DNA of 62,000 nt from Apostichopus japonicus (Eukaryota > Echinodermata > Holothuroidea > Aspidochirotida > Stichopodidae), in NCBI RefSeq assembly GCF_037975245.1, contig NC_092579.1, forward strand, positions 8,670,001-8,732,000. The letters run 5' to 3'. Positions within the stretch are counted from its first letter, which is position 1. Each line of letters starts with the position of its first letter. Both the position numbers and the translations under genes were made by a program. The notes under the pieces are model-generated. The model searched no databases. It was given only the letters and a program-made list of their open reading frames with translations, and was not told the origin of the DNA. Below, piece after piece: positions 13,583-25,676 of the stretch.

Positions 13583-14016
13583 GTTAGTTACTTTCTTAAG
13601 AAATATATCCATGAACTGATTAACAACATCCTCTATTTGGTTCTTTGGCTAACATAATCTTCCTAATCTGTTAAATACATTTTAGGTAATATAATCGCAT
13701 TAATACTCAGTACTGCGCCAAAGGTTACTTTATCATCGTTAACGCAGAGTTATTTGTAAAATGAAAGGGAAAAAATGATGATCATTCGATATAAGGCTTA
13801 CGTTTTTTACTCACCATTTGATGATCTTTATATCAGATCACTGCAGATGATTTTCTGACAGCTGTAATAGTGACGTCATAATGTTTTTCATGTTTTACTA
13901 GAGAAATATTCATCTACTTTGCTCTAAGCTGTCATTTCTCTACCTAAAGAAGCTTTTCACAAGGCAATCACAATGTCAATCAACCAACGAACTGTTTCTT
14001 ATTGCTTTCTACGAAG

Positions 14017-14196
14017 TCGGAGTAGGGCAAGCCACCGTTATCAAGGCAGTGGCTGCTTGTGTCAAAGGCAGCGATGGGCTGCAAGTGGAAGTTGCAACCG
14101 GCGGAGATCTAATAGCGTAGGTGAGAAACAGTTTAACTGCAGAGGAAGAATGGGAACTGGTCAGTTTTGCAAACCGTCATGAATTAACTTACAACG
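14017..14196 (+). pseudogene. vWD exon, part 2, with nonsense codon
   Basis: The frame reads ATVIKAVAACVKGSDGLQVE and, after a TAG at 14118-14120, VRNSLTAEEEWELVSF. The intact paralogue has Trp (TGG) where this copy has TAG (A-W-V-R-N against A-stop-V-R-N). A consensus donor gtaaga follows. Confidence 0.88.
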
Positions 14197-14983
14197 GTAA
14201 GACCACGACTCATGAGACCAAATCTATGGTTAACACTGATCAATAATGTAGTAGATTCATAGTTTCATATTAATTGTTTGTCATCACACCAAACGGCTGA
14301 ACCTCCCAGCCTACGATATGGTGATATACGTCACCAAGCTTCATTCATTCTTGTATATATCTAATCACTTGCCTTACAGTTATCCTATTGAATAGACATG
14401 TGCTTAAACCGGCTACCTCAGTGTTATTGTATTTTCTTGTGGTTCTAGAGTCACCACAAATCACACAAAATCAAACACAGGCAATCAACGAGGTCGTTTA
14501 TTTGGATCAATGCCTATAAAATTATCTATTGTTTTTCTAATTACAATATCTCTGTTAGAACTATTGATCATGTAGATCACAGGGCCCCGCGAAGGAATTC
14601 CATCACGTTTCGGCGTTGAAATATTTGTATTATACATTGTAAGCAACTGACTTTATTCCAGACTGTCTTGCCTTACGTAACCTTTAATGTTCTACGTTAT
14701 CGGAGAGGAATCCCCTGAGATCGACTTAGATCATGGAATTAGTAATATGTATCCTCCCTCACAGGATGTTTTTTAGGTGACATTTCAAGAGCTAAAGGTG
14801 ATATTGAAATGTAACCATGACTCATATTAACTCCTGTTACCACAGGTATATATAAAGGAAAGGTGAATTTTGTGCCTACAATTACCCTAATGGAAGTTAT
14901 CGATAAAATGTATTTGGATCATTTTGAACATGACCAAATTCGAAACACATATGAAACAATTCATGTTTCCTTTTCTTTTGCAG

Positions 14984-15264
14984 GATTTGTGATTACACGT
15001 CGTAGCAATGGATTTTTTTTGGACTCGACAAACAGTATTTCGATTGCTTATGATTTTGGTTTAGGGCTCTACTTTAGTGGCAACACAGGACATCCAAGGT
15101 GTAATATCGATTGCGTCCACAGGGTGGCAACCCATCGGTACAACAGCAAATGGTCTCCTCGGCGTATGGAATGATGACAGTTCAGATGATTTCACAGCGA
15201 GAGATAACACCCGTCTACCCTGTGGGGAGCACTACTGAAGATATGCATTCGTTTTGTATTTCAT
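14984..15264 (+). pseudogene. vWD exon, part 3, with two frameshifts
   Basis: It starts GFVITRRSNGFFLDS and includes SIAYDFGLGLYFSGNTG as in the intact copy (LWIAYDFGLGLYFNGNTG). The frame shifts near 15095, after which GVISIASTGW and GLLGVWNDDSSDDF are readable, and again near 15205. The end of the exon (MHSFCIS before gtaaga) corresponds to LHQFGIS in the intact gene. Confidence 0.85.
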
Positions 15265-16103
15265 GTAAGACTACTTCTACAGATTAAACAGTAGAAAAGT
15301 AATTAAAGGTTTCAACTTAACACGGTGAAGGAAACAGAATTCGACGACAAAGACGATGTTGACGATACCGAAGATGAAGATTGCAATGTAACGATGTAAA
15401 TCCGGAGCACAGACGTGTTTTAGAGCCAAAGTCACCGTAGAGGCTTGACATTTGGGTCGTATTGAATCCTTCAATTGAATTGTTGCAATTGTTAAGATGA
15501 CGACCGACCCATGTACCATTTTCTTCTGGTGTGTAAGATAGAAATAACTATGGTTTTCTTAGGCATTGCCAGATTACCGAATAGGTAGATGAAGCCAAGG
15601 GCCCCAAATGACTAGGGTCGTCTAGCAAAGCCTACCAATATTACATTTTCGGATTGTGTCTTTGATTAAGGGGTGGGGTGGTTTCATAAGATTGCAGAGG
15701 GCGTTTATCTTGATGAGTTCAAAGGGATATGTGAATATTATATCATGTGGAAAACCTGTCCGGGTTTATAGCAACTTACAGTGACATCAATAAAAAAAAC
15801 TCTTTGACATGGTCGAAACTGTTTGTTAATACGTTTGGATAAACATACCTGTATAAAAACTGCTTGTATGAGCGCACATTATTTATATTTTCATATGACT
15901 ATGATACTTTAGGAGCGATTCGGCGTAACGATTTACACGATACTTAGGCCTTACCCCTTTCTGTTAGGTTTAGGCTGTGGGTGCCTTCAGCTTATTTTGT
16001 ATTGGAAGTATAGTGGTCATGCTATTCTAGCTATAACAGATCAATGCTCAAGAGTATGTTTGGAATACTGTGTATTTTGTTATTGTCACGTTTTACATTT
16101 TAG
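15265..16103. other. pseudogene intron, nothing else recognised
   Basis: Intron-like sequence between pseudo-exons without a recognisable repeat. Confidence 0.5.
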
Positions 16104-16438
16104 GGGCAATCAACACGGCAGAATCATGTTTCTATTATGGTTCTGGACAAACTAACGAAGCTTTTACGAACTTGGGATACACACCATCATTTGTGCCACA
16201 CTCGAAACCTTCGGTCTAGTGTAGGCGACACTGTGAAACTACATATGACGAGAACTTCAGGTGCCACAAGAAGGATAAGGTGGCTGGTGAATGGAAAGAA
16301 GATGCCACAGTGGAATGATCTGACTTGGGGGCAATATTGAAGGAAGTGTCAATGAAAGATCAAAAACTTTACGAGATAGTCCAACGGGGGCGCCGAATGC
16401 GTGGGTTGCATACATTTATTAAACTTTATATAAACGAG
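16104..16438 (+). pseudogene. fused post-vWD / Ig2 exon made by deletion
   Basis: The first part (AESCFYYGSGQTNEAFTNLG) matches the post-vWD exon at 47055-47312. Near 16200-16212 it runs directly into Ig2 sequence (SVGDTVKLHMTRTSG, then RRIRWLVNGKKM) matching 48785-49039. The intervening Sushi and Ig1 exons are lost. A frameshift follows near 16330, after which KLYEIVQRGRRMRGLHTFI is read. Confidence 0.85.
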
Positions 16439-16497
16439 GTAACTTTCATTGTACGTGCAAACGTTTTATGATTCCTCTTAAATAGGCTCATCCACAG

Positions 16498-16576
16498 AAA
16501 GTGACGCTGGTACATACGGCGCAAATTGCACCCAAACCTGCAGCGGTCATATCTGCGATCTGCAAAATGGAAACTG
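16498..16576 (+). pseudogene. EGF3 exon of the paralogue copy
   Basis: After tccacag the frame reads GTYGANCTQTCSGHICDLQ and ends at a donor gtaaaa (16577) in phase 2, inside what would be the next Cys codon. The first Cys of the module is Ser here. The intact gene aligns to this exon base by base but has att where the donor is. Confidence 0.78.
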
Positions 16577-16779
16577 GTAAAAGAAACCTTGGTTCTATAT
16601 ACCTGTCATGATTAAATGGCACAGTATTGTGTATACCGTTTGGCTAGGTTTCTCACTTACTCGTTTTGCGATTGTATATTTGAGTACTATGCTACTTATA
16701 CAAGTAATATAAATGTTAATAAGTATAAAAGTCAAAGATAAATCAGTAACCACAAAATTACTTTTCAACATATATTGCC

Positions 16780-17015
16780 AAGAACGTCGTCAATGTAAAC
16801 ATCAACATCGGCAACACTAACATTTCTCCATCAAAGGAAGTTCGCAATCTCGGTGTGCTAATTGATAGTTGTCTTGCCACCTAAATTGATTGATTTTTCA
16901 TGTATGTTTAAGGTTATCTTTCCATTGTATTAATTTGTGTAACTTTAATCATGTGTTTATTGTGTAGTTTTTAAAGATTTATTCTATTTTTGTAAAGCGC
17001 AATGATGCCGCAAAT
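16780..17015 (+). mobile_element. LINE 3' end relic
   Basis: The plus frame near 16790-16875 reads NINIGNTNISPSKEVRNLGV, then LIDSCL, the conserved stretch after the RT catalytic core (compare SAKNLGVYLDSNM in the LINE at 17946-18917). The following 130 bp ends with tttttgtaaagcgcaatga, resembling the 3' end of L2/CR1-type LINEs. The rest of the element is absent. Confidence 0.65.
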
Positions 17016-17845
17016 ATGGTTCTAGAGCATTCTCCATTTGTGGATCAAAGCTTTGGATCTTATACTTCCTATCCTTGTCCGTATTGACAACATTGATATA
17101 TTCAAATGTCACGTAAAGCATATGTTCTTCTTCATTAGAGGTGGATTTCATAATTAGGTGATTTGTTACGGTACCCTTTGTCTTGTCCGTGTTTGCTTTT
17201 ATACCCCACCATAATCCCTTCTACAGCTTCTATCCCAATTACAGCATCTATCTATCAAGCAATATCAATATTTTCCAAGTTATCTATGATCTCAATTCCA
17301 ATTTATGATCATCGATTTGTTTTCATTTAGACAGATACTCATAATTCGTTGAAGTTTTCTCCTTTATTGTTACTGGTTTTGTTTTATATGGGTTACAATT
17401 ACGTGTAAAATTATGGGTCCAAAATTATGATTTGAAATACATAAACAATACGGATGAAAATCAGTGTAGTCTACTGTTTGCTTTTTGGAAGTAAGAGTAC
17501 TGTATGCTGTTAATGTTATTGTAGCAAATGTCAGTGTTTTAGTGAAGTATATGTTGTTTGATGGCATTACACTGGCTACGTAAAAATATAGTAGGGTTCA
17601 CTATTTTAAGCAGTTAGTGTCATTAGTCATCACTTGCATAAATCAACATTTGGTTTACCGATGAAGCGTGGTGTGTAGAGGAGGTGGGGGGGGGGGGTAG
17701 GACTTGTTCTCTATCCCCCTAAGTGTTCCCGGGGCTTTTTGGCATTTTAGCACATTTCTCATGCACGGAAACGTTCGGTTCTCGAATGGAAGTGCTGTGG
17801 ATATACAACATATACCATCCGCATATATCTTCCTACGGATGCGCG
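17016..17845. other. no recognisable gene
   Basis: Spacer between two LINEs with a short G run near 17687-17698. No supportable frame. Confidence 0.5.
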
Positions 17846-17945
17846 GTATATATATAATAATAATAATAATAAATGCATTTATATAGCGCTAATTTTGTAC
17901 AAAACATTCAAAAGCGCTAAACAAGGAAAAAGCCAACCAGTCGGG

Positions 17946-20634
17946 TCAATCAAAATAAGCAAGCTTAAACAGATACGTTTTTAGCTTTATCTTGAAAGCA
18001 TCCAGGGTCAAGGAGTGGATACACATCAATTCCACCGGAAGTGAATTCCACAACCGAGGTCCTTTGTAGGCAAAAGCCCTATTGCCTAACGTATTATGAT
18101 TGATACGAGGAACATGCAGGGTGATTTGAGAATGTGAGCGCAGAGAGTAAGAACTAGACTTCACCAAGATCATATCACATAAATACTTAGGTGCAAGACC
18201 TTTTAAACATTTAAATACTTGCAAGATTAGTTTAAATTCAATGCGTTGCTGTACAGGTAACCAATGAAGAGATTGTAAAGTAAACGTAATGTGACAAAAT
18301 TTAGGAAGAGCGTAAATCAACCGAGCCGCTCCATTAAGTACCATTTGAACTCTACGAAGCTTATAATCAGGTAAACCAATCAAGAGCGCATTACAGTAGT
18401 CAATGTGACTAATTACAAAAGCATTTATAAGAGTTTTAGTACAGTCCTCATCCAGGAATTTTCTGATCTGACGAATATTATAGAGTCCATGGTATGCCCT
18501 TGAGCAAACTTTTCCAATATGAATGTCCATTGACATGTTGCTGTCAAGATAAACCCCAAGATTTTTTGCACTATCACATGGCTTAATATCCACGTTACCT
18601 ACTTTTATCATCTGAACCCGAGTCTTAGCAACTTGTTGACGAGTACCAATTAAAAGAAACTCAGTCTTGTAATCATTGATCATTAGCCTATTGCTGATCA
18701 TCCAATGTCTTATTTCGAATATAAGTGATTGCATTGCCAGAAGAGCCCGTTCCTCAGATAACAGAGAACCAGCATTGAAAGATAAATATAACTGTGTATC
18801 ATCAGCATAACTATGTGCATTAGGAAGGTGTTTAGAGACAATGGCAAACAACTGAGAAACATAACAAAGAAAAAGAACAGGACCGAGACAGCTGCCCTGT
18901 GGTACACCACAATTCAAAGAAAAATCTCTCGATGAGATATTTTCTATAGATACATGCTGTTTTCTGAAAGACAGCTAATTACCAATCCATTTTTGTGCAT
19001 TATTAACAATACCAAATTGGGAACGCAATATGTTCATAAGAATATCATGGTTAACAGTATCGAACGCTGCACTCAAATCCAACAGGATTAAAAGAGTGCA
19101 TTGTTGTTGGTCCATATTCATCAATATATCACTATGTATTTTCATAAGTGCAGTTTCTGTAGAGTGATTTTGCCTGTACGCAGATTGGCAATCAGGAAAA
19201 GGAGCATGTGATGAGCAATGTGAGACAATCTCATTAACTACAGCTCGTTCAACTAACTTGGAAACATAGCTTAAATTACTTATTGGTCTATAATTAGAAT
19301 AGATAGGGTCCAAACCTGCTTTCTTTAACAATGGAGTAACGGTAGCAATCTTCCATTTGTCAGGAACATTACCATCTTTAAGTGAAAGATTTATCATGGT
19401 AGTCAAAACAGGCAAAAGGGGGTCAAGACACTTTCTAAGTAACCAAGTGGGTATAGGGTCAAGATTGCAGGTAGCCGTATTGGAGGATTTGATAATTGTG
19501 CGAACTTCATCGTTAGAAAGTGGCTTGAACCCAGTCAACTTCGATTGGAAATGCTGTCGAACATAAGGTTCAAAAGGACCAGTAGCAATGGAATCAATGT
19601 TTGCATTAATTGTATCAATTTTAGATATAAAAAATTGTCCGAAGTCATTAACAAGTTCCATAGTATTCTGGTGTGGCGGATAAGAAACAACTTGCTTTTT
19701 ATTACACAATGACTTTACAACAGTAAAAAGTTTCTTGGTGTCGCCTTCACAGTCCCGGATGGTTGATGTATAGTAGGACTTTTTAGCATAATCCAGATGA
19801 AATGAATACTCAGTCCGCAAAGAGCGGTGGACCCGTCTGTCAGTTTCAAGACCAGATTTGCGAAAGACTCTCTCAGCCTTTCGACAAGCGGAGCGTAATA
19901 TTTTCAAATGATCGGAGAACCAAGGTACTGTTGGCCTAACGGTAATTACTCTGGTCAGAACTGGTGCGTGGATATCAAGGACAGATGTTAAAGTACGATC
20001 ATAGCATTCAATTAAACTCTCCAAATCAAGCCATTCAGTTGTGCATAATGAGGATTGCAAAATATCTGTACAAAATTGATCAATATGAATACTTCGATAT
20101 TTCCGGTATTTAATTTCTTTGGTTGAATGTTTGGTAATAGGAAGGTCAAGATAACATCTAATTGACCAATGATCAGACACTTTTAAAGCAGCTTGTGGAC
20201 ACGATAACACGATCGTTAGTGGATCGTGTGATGATTAAATCAAGCGTGTGTCCGGAGTCATGAGTTGGAATGGAGACATGTTGCTGGAGACTAAACGTAT
20301 TCATAATATCAGTAAATTTAGTCGCATCAGCACTAGTGTGATCATCCACATGAATATTAAAATCTCCAGTAAGAATAAGTTTTTCAGGACAAAGCACACA
20401 GTCTTCAAGGAGGTCACTGAATTCTCAGAAAAAAGTTGAAGTGGTGACCGGATGGGCTTCGGTATATGGAGGACGGTAGATAATTATTAAACGAACTTTG
20501 AGATTGTCAATAGCGACCAGCCATTCAGAATATTCAAAAGACGACTTATCATCAGAATGCAATAGGTTGATCTTAAATGAGGCACGAACAATTAAACCAG
20601 TCCCACCACCAATTCTATCCTGCGGTCGAGGCAC
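17946..20634 (-). pseudogene. LINE ORF2 (endonuclease-reverse transcriptase), lightly damaged
   Basis: Read 5' to 3' on the minus strand: endonuclease pieces with VRLIIIYRPPY (20425-20634) and LILTGDFNIHVDDH (20173-20397); a connector with VSDHW (DHW box); RT with LLDLSAAFDTVNHDIL (motif A); GVPQGSCLGPVLF (motif B); YADDTQLY (motif C, catalytic Asp pair); and a thumb with SLHWLPVQQRI. Frames change near 20410 and 20200, and one stop (about 18972-18974) follows WIGN. The region between 20634 and 20860 is also out of frame. All catalytic boxes are present, so few mutations separate it from activity. Confidence 0.9.
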
Positions 20635-20859
20635 TCCAAGGTAATGATAACCCTTAGGCGCTAAGGCAGCTTCGGAAACAGTATCACTTGACTTAAGCCA
20701 AGTTTCGGTTAAACAGCATAAGTCAGTGCCAGAATGAATAATGTGATCAACGATTAAAGAAGTTTTATTTCGAGCTGAGCGAACATTAGCAGTCTCTAGT
20801 ATAAATTTCCTTTGTGATTGCCGACAAGTCTTAGTATTTGCCGTCCTGGAAACTAATGT

Positions 20860-22056
20860 CTAGTTTAAACGAGCAATCAATCGTTTCACTTTGTTCTGCG
20901 CATCGACGTACTGAGGACAAGATATAGATGATGCCATGTGATTTGCGCGAGTTCCAGAGTTGCCACGTTTGCAATTAATGCAAGAATGTTTATCTGTTTC
21001 GCCAACGGAGATCTTGCATAGCCTGGTTTCTTGGTCATTTGCACAGATGGCACAAGAAGGGGTGGTTTTGTTAGAGCATTCTTTATGATAGTGCCCAAAC
21101 AGTTGACATATGCTACATCGCTTGACATGGAATCTATCATAAATTTTGCAGGAATTCATACCCAAGATGATACGATCACCATGTTTTTTCATGAAGTCAC
21201 GAAGTGATGGGGACACATTGAATATGGCTTGAAAAACTGTTTCATCATTTCTCAACGGCTTTGAAACAAGATGAGTAATATGATCTCCAAGAGTATTGAT
21301 TTCAAAATATTCTGCCAACCAACGATTTTGTTGAAGTAGAACAGGCAAAGGGTCATCAGCAAAGGAAGCAGAAAATCCGACAACTGCAATAGTTGGCAGC
21401 ATGGTACCAGCTTTTTTAATTGTTCCAATTTTGGGCAGGTTGTTAGCGATGGCAGTAGACAGTTTGTCACTTGATGAAGCTGAGTCACATACAATAATGG
21501 TTTCGCCTGATTTGTTTTTGAAAGATTTGCTAATTTGGACATTGCTATCAACAATAGTTTTCTCAAGTGTGGTGGTGTCAATATGAGATTTTGGAATAAC
21601 CAGTGCGGATTTGCTTACACGAGCCTTCCTTATTTCGACCATTTTCTCCTCATTTGACCAACACTCGCCGATGACAGGGGCAGTCGGAACGCTAGCATCA
21701 ATAGATCCTTTGGCTTGTTCAGCTGATTGCTGAGATTGGCCATTAGATTTAATGAGATTCTTAATTTCATTCAGGTTGAGCTCCAGGCGATCAACTTTCT
21801 TTCCTATATCGCACATTCGCGATTCATCAGGGGAGTTGACACTAGCCTCTTTGTCTGATTTACAAGAGTTACAGATGTAGAAAAAATTTGGATAGAGTTT
21901 AGATGCATTGTCCAGCATATTATACAATGATGATGTGCATAGCTTCTTCTTGTCTCCACAATCAAATGCATGCACTGATGATTGGCAAAGAAAACAACAC
22001 AATAGGTTTGCCTGCATGCAGTTGCACACTGTGCACTCGGCAATGGAGGTAGACAT
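20860..22056 (-). CDS. LINE ORF1 protein, PHD-like finger and CCHC knuckle
   Basis: An open frame of 398 codons from the internal Met (MSTSIAECTVC); an extra 33 codons extend upstream but look like 5' UTR. Residues 8-75 hold a Cys/His-rich PHD-like zinc finger (CTVC, CCFLC, CNSC), as in ORF1 of CR1/L2 elements. A short helical stretch rich in Leu and Glu follows (KKVDRLELNLNEIKNLIKS). Near the C-terminus is CSICQLFGHYHKEC, a CCHC knuckle, then further Cys pairs. It should bind element RNA as the ribonucleoprotein partner of ORF2. No disabling lesion is seen in this ORF. Confidence 0.85.
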   Translation of the reverse strand: MSTSIAECTVCNCMQANLLCCFLCQSSVHAFDCGDKKKLCTSSLYNMLDNASKLYPNFFYICNSCKSDKEASVNSPDESRMCDIGKKVDRLELNLNEIKNLIKSNGQSQQSAEQAKGSIDASVPTAPVIGECWSNEEKMVEIRKARVSKSALVIPKSHIDTTTLEKTIVDSNVQISKSFKNKSGETIIVCDSASSSDKLSTAIANNLPKIGTIKKAGTMLPTIAVVGFSASFADDPLPVLLQQNRWLAEYFEINTLGDHITHLVSKPLRNDETVFQAIFNVSPSLRDFMKKHGDRIILGMNSCKIYDRFHVKRCSICQLFGHYHKECSNKTTPSCAICANDQETRLCKISVGETDKHSCINCKRGNSGTRANHMASSISCPQYVDAQNKVKRLIARLN

Positions 22057-22331
22057 AGTTAACGTGTGCACCACACACAGAAATAAGTTTCGCAGAACTG
22101 ATGTAAGTATCCAAGACAACTTAGGCTTGACAGCCCAGAGGCAAAAGGATTTCAAGTCGCCGTAAAGTCGGCGAAAACAATGTCAAATTAGTTCAAAGAG
22201 TACTCACAAGTGGCATATGAATATAATAAAGTCCAACATCCGTGAAATATAAACTCCAATACGTAATTTAAATGAAATAACACAGCCGTTTCGGAGTAGA
22301 TCAAATAATGATGTTCACAATATACATACAT

Positions 22332-23193
<862 letters not shown>

Positions 23194-23201
23194 TAGTCGA
23201 T

Positions 23202-24052
23202 TAAGGATGCACCGGATCCAAATTTTTGGATCCGGTCGGAACCGGATTTAGCCGGATAGTACATGAAATCCGGCCGGGTAAAATCCGGCCGGAACCGGAT
23301 TTTTTCATTACACAAAAGAAAATGATAAGTAGAAGTATGAAACAAGGAGCAAATTTTAGGTGAGGTATACGCGTATTATAAAGAAGATTAAATTAAGAAC
23401 CCATTTATGAGATTAAATATGACTTGAAGCACCTGGTTTAATCTACATCCTTTAATAAAATAACTACAATATAATTTTTGACAAGCTTGATACAGTATGT
23501 AAATTTGTTGCTGGAAAAATACTGCATACTACCTATGAAGTTTATTTTTAAACGAGAAGCTACATTTCACAAATCTCATACTTTATACTGAATAAAAAGA
23601 TTTTTTAATTGTTATAATAACACTACTATCTGTATTTAGAATTGCCTTTTATTATTCATTATTTGGTAACAAAGTTTTAGCACAATATTAAACTGATGAA
23701 GGCTGCAAGAAACGATTTCACTGCAAACTGTATTTGTTGTATATAGCTTCATATTATTACAGTACCTATAGTTGTATTATTTTGATTGATCTTTAAGAAA
23801 CAGTCGGTCAGACCATTGAGAAAATTAAATTAAACATGTTAAACCTAATTTTTCCTTACTTTGAATATTTTTATTAATTTTTGGAAATAGTTTACATTGA
23901 TTAAGTTAATACCAACACCTTTTTAAGAAATAATTCAGGCCAGATTTTGAAAAAGATCCGGCCGGATATTTTTCAAAATCCGGCCGGAACCGGATAATTG
24001 CTCACTATCGGACCGGATAGTCCGGCCGGATCGGATATCCGGTGCATCCCTA
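23202..24052. mobile_element. non-autonomous hAT element
   Basis: 851 bp bounded by terminal inverted repeats: taaggatgcaccggat on the left and, on the complementary strand of the right end, tagggatgcaccggatatcc. The sequence TAGTCGAT occurs on both sides (23194-23201 and 24053-24060), an 8-bp target duplication as made by hAT transposases. Subterminal CCGGCCGGA motifs repeat at both ends, probable transposase-binding sites. The interior is AT-rich with no transposase frame. The flank is itself a TAGTCGATTACA tandem repeat, so part of the duplication match could predate insertion. Confidence 0.88.
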
Positions 24053-24145
24053 TAGTCGATTACATAGTCGATTACATAGTCGATTATTAGACAGTACATT
24101 TATAGATAGTAGATTACATAGTAGATTGCATAGTAGATTACATGC
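24053..24145. repeat. short tandem repeat, unit about 12 bp
   Basis: Units of the type TAGTCGATTACA, diverging to TAGTAGATTACA. One unit also lies left of the hAT element, so the element inserted into this repeat. Confidence 0.85.
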
Positions 24146-24837
24146 GGCATGTAGCTTTTAGAGCCGCGTGAATGAATTCATGGGAATAGGCTCTTATGAT
24201 GGAAACAGTACTTACATGCTTCTATATGCCCTTATTGATCCACATACTGGTATAGGTAACCCTCAATTCATCCAGTGCATATAGTTTTTCTCATTATTTT
24301 GGCTATATTCACGCAATCTTTCATCTAACTGTGCATAAAATATGACCTTAGACATGTTCTTAGTGTTGATACGTTGTAGTCCAAAAGAGAGAGAGAGAGA
24401 GAGGTGGGTGGAGGTAGAGAGAGAGAAAATGAAAACAAAATGGTAATAATACTGTTTGATAACGAATGGTCCTTTGAAAGCCAAGTTTTGTTGTCGACAG
24501 TGCAGGCTTAAAAAGTTAAGCCTCATTATGCATTCAATGTCGATGTGCTAATCAACCTTTTTATTTTTTTTATTTTTTTGGTGTACTCATCATCACTACG
24601 ATGTACTTTCTTGTCAAAGGTTTGGCTAATTCACAGACGTCGAGCGTATGAAACATTCAACAAACAGATCCTTTGTTTCAGTATAATACGAAACCAAACA
24701 TTATTCGGATGTCTTCGCGACCATATGTTTTGAATCCTTTATTTTCATAACCGTACATTAGGCTCTATGCGTGGGCAGAGGGTTCTGTCGTTTGCCACAT
24801 TGATGACGTTTACCACCAGCATGATTTTGCTACAATC
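24146..24837. other. no recognisable gene
   Basis: Spacer containing only the GA-rich run. Confidence 0.5.
24389..24427. repeat. GA-rich microsatellite
   Basis: Interrupted GA runs. Confidence 0.85.
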
Positions 24838-25150
24838 AGTGTGTTTGCCACAAACCGTATGTGTGCCAAAAACCGTGTGTTTGCCACAAACCGTGTAACG
24901 GTTTGCCACAAGACGTGTATTTTCACAAGCCGTGTGTTTGCCACAATCAGTGTGTTTGCCATAAGCAGTGTGTTTGCCACAGGCAGTGTGTTCGCCACAA
25001 GCCTTGTGTTTGCCAAAAGCCGTGTGTTTGCCACAAACCGTTTATTTTGGCCACAAGTCGTGCGCTTGCCACAAGCCGTGCGTTCGCCACAAGCCGTGCG
25101 TTCGCCACAAGAATTGCGTTTGACATAAGTATTTCAGTTCGCCGCATTTG
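24838..25150. repeat. 18-bp minisatellite
   Basis: About 16 units of the consensus gtgtgtttgccacaaacc, diverged, with two units of 20 bp. Because 18 is a multiple of 3, several frames stay open for 60-95 codons and read as short repeated peptides, for example VFATNR. No start context, splice site or homology supports a gene. It lies about 70 bp before a MITE copy. Confidence 0.92.
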
Positions 25151-25220
25151 AATTTATTTGCCGCAGGCATTGGTTTTTCTGTTAGCCATGGGTGTGCCAC
25201 AACTAGTGAATTTTCAACCG

Positions 25221-25425
25221 TTTCACACAGAGACTATAAATTTTAAAGTTTTGTACCAAAGTTATAACTGAATCGTGCTGATAATTCTGATACATCGGTA
25301 GCATGTGCTATTACGATTACAGTAAATACTGAGAGTATGTGTTATCCCGAAAATGCATGAAACTGGATATGCTGGGATTACACATATCCTCAGTTTTTAC
25401 TCTAAGCCTAATAGAACATGCTCGT
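25221..25425. mobile_element. palindromic MITE, truncated copy
   Basis: Begins with ttcacacagagactataaat and contains the hairpin centre (ggattacacatatcctcag), matching 9000-9302. The right arm is cut near 25425. Confidence 0.85.
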
Positions 25426-25574
25426 AATTCTCCGAAAGCAGGCTGTATCCCCCACGAATAAGTCAAATATATAAAAGTGAATCATTCAATTTCAAAGTCT
25501 AATTTGCGTCCGTTATTACAGTGGACAAATATATTGGTTCTAAGAACGTTAAAAAAATATTAAAAAAAGAAAGG

Positions 25575-25676
25575 CACAGCCCCGTGAGCGAGTTTTTTTT
25601 ATGCAGGTAGGTTCGTACCATTGTGTATATTGAGTAGCCAATGACAGCCAATTTCATTTTGACGTCATCAAATATG
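25575..25676 (+). repeat. left terminal inverted repeat
   Basis: Pairs with 27291-27388. It contains cccgtgagcgagttttt near the outer end and gacgtcatcaaatatg at the inner end. Confidence 0.82.

Larger units (their letters stand above)
13448..16576 (+). pseudogene. decayed paralogue of the Mesh-Tie chimeric gene
   Basis: Five exon remnants follow the order of the intact gene at 32029-51947: vWD part 1, vWD part 2, vWD part 3, a fused post-vWD/Ig2 exon, and EGF3. Part 2 has a nonsense codon and part 3 two frameshifts. Sushi and Ig1 are missing because a deletion joined the post-vWD exon to Ig2, and EGF1 and EGF2 are gone. NIDO, IPT and AMOP exons are absent upstream. The matching order shows that the joined architecture existed before this copy arose by duplication. 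Several donor and acceptor sites remain recognisable, so decay is not very old. Confidence 0.85.
17846..22190 (-). mobile_element. near full-length CR1/L2-like LINE, minus strand
   Basis: About 4.3 kb with ORF1 (20860-22056), endonuclease (about 20173-20634) and reverse transcriptase (17946-20210) in order. The 3' end reads agcgctatataaatgcattt and then an ATT microsatellite, the usual L2/CR1 terminus. ORF2 needs only two or three frame corrections and one stop readthrough, so the copy is young. It ended in a TA-rich site. The opposite strand carries no gene. Confidence 0.92.

Noticed and set aside
24861-25151. Cys-rich frame in the 18-bp repeat (CVCHKPCVCHK-like)
   Set aside because: It looks like a metallothionein or Cys-rich peptide but is only one frame of a minisatellite.
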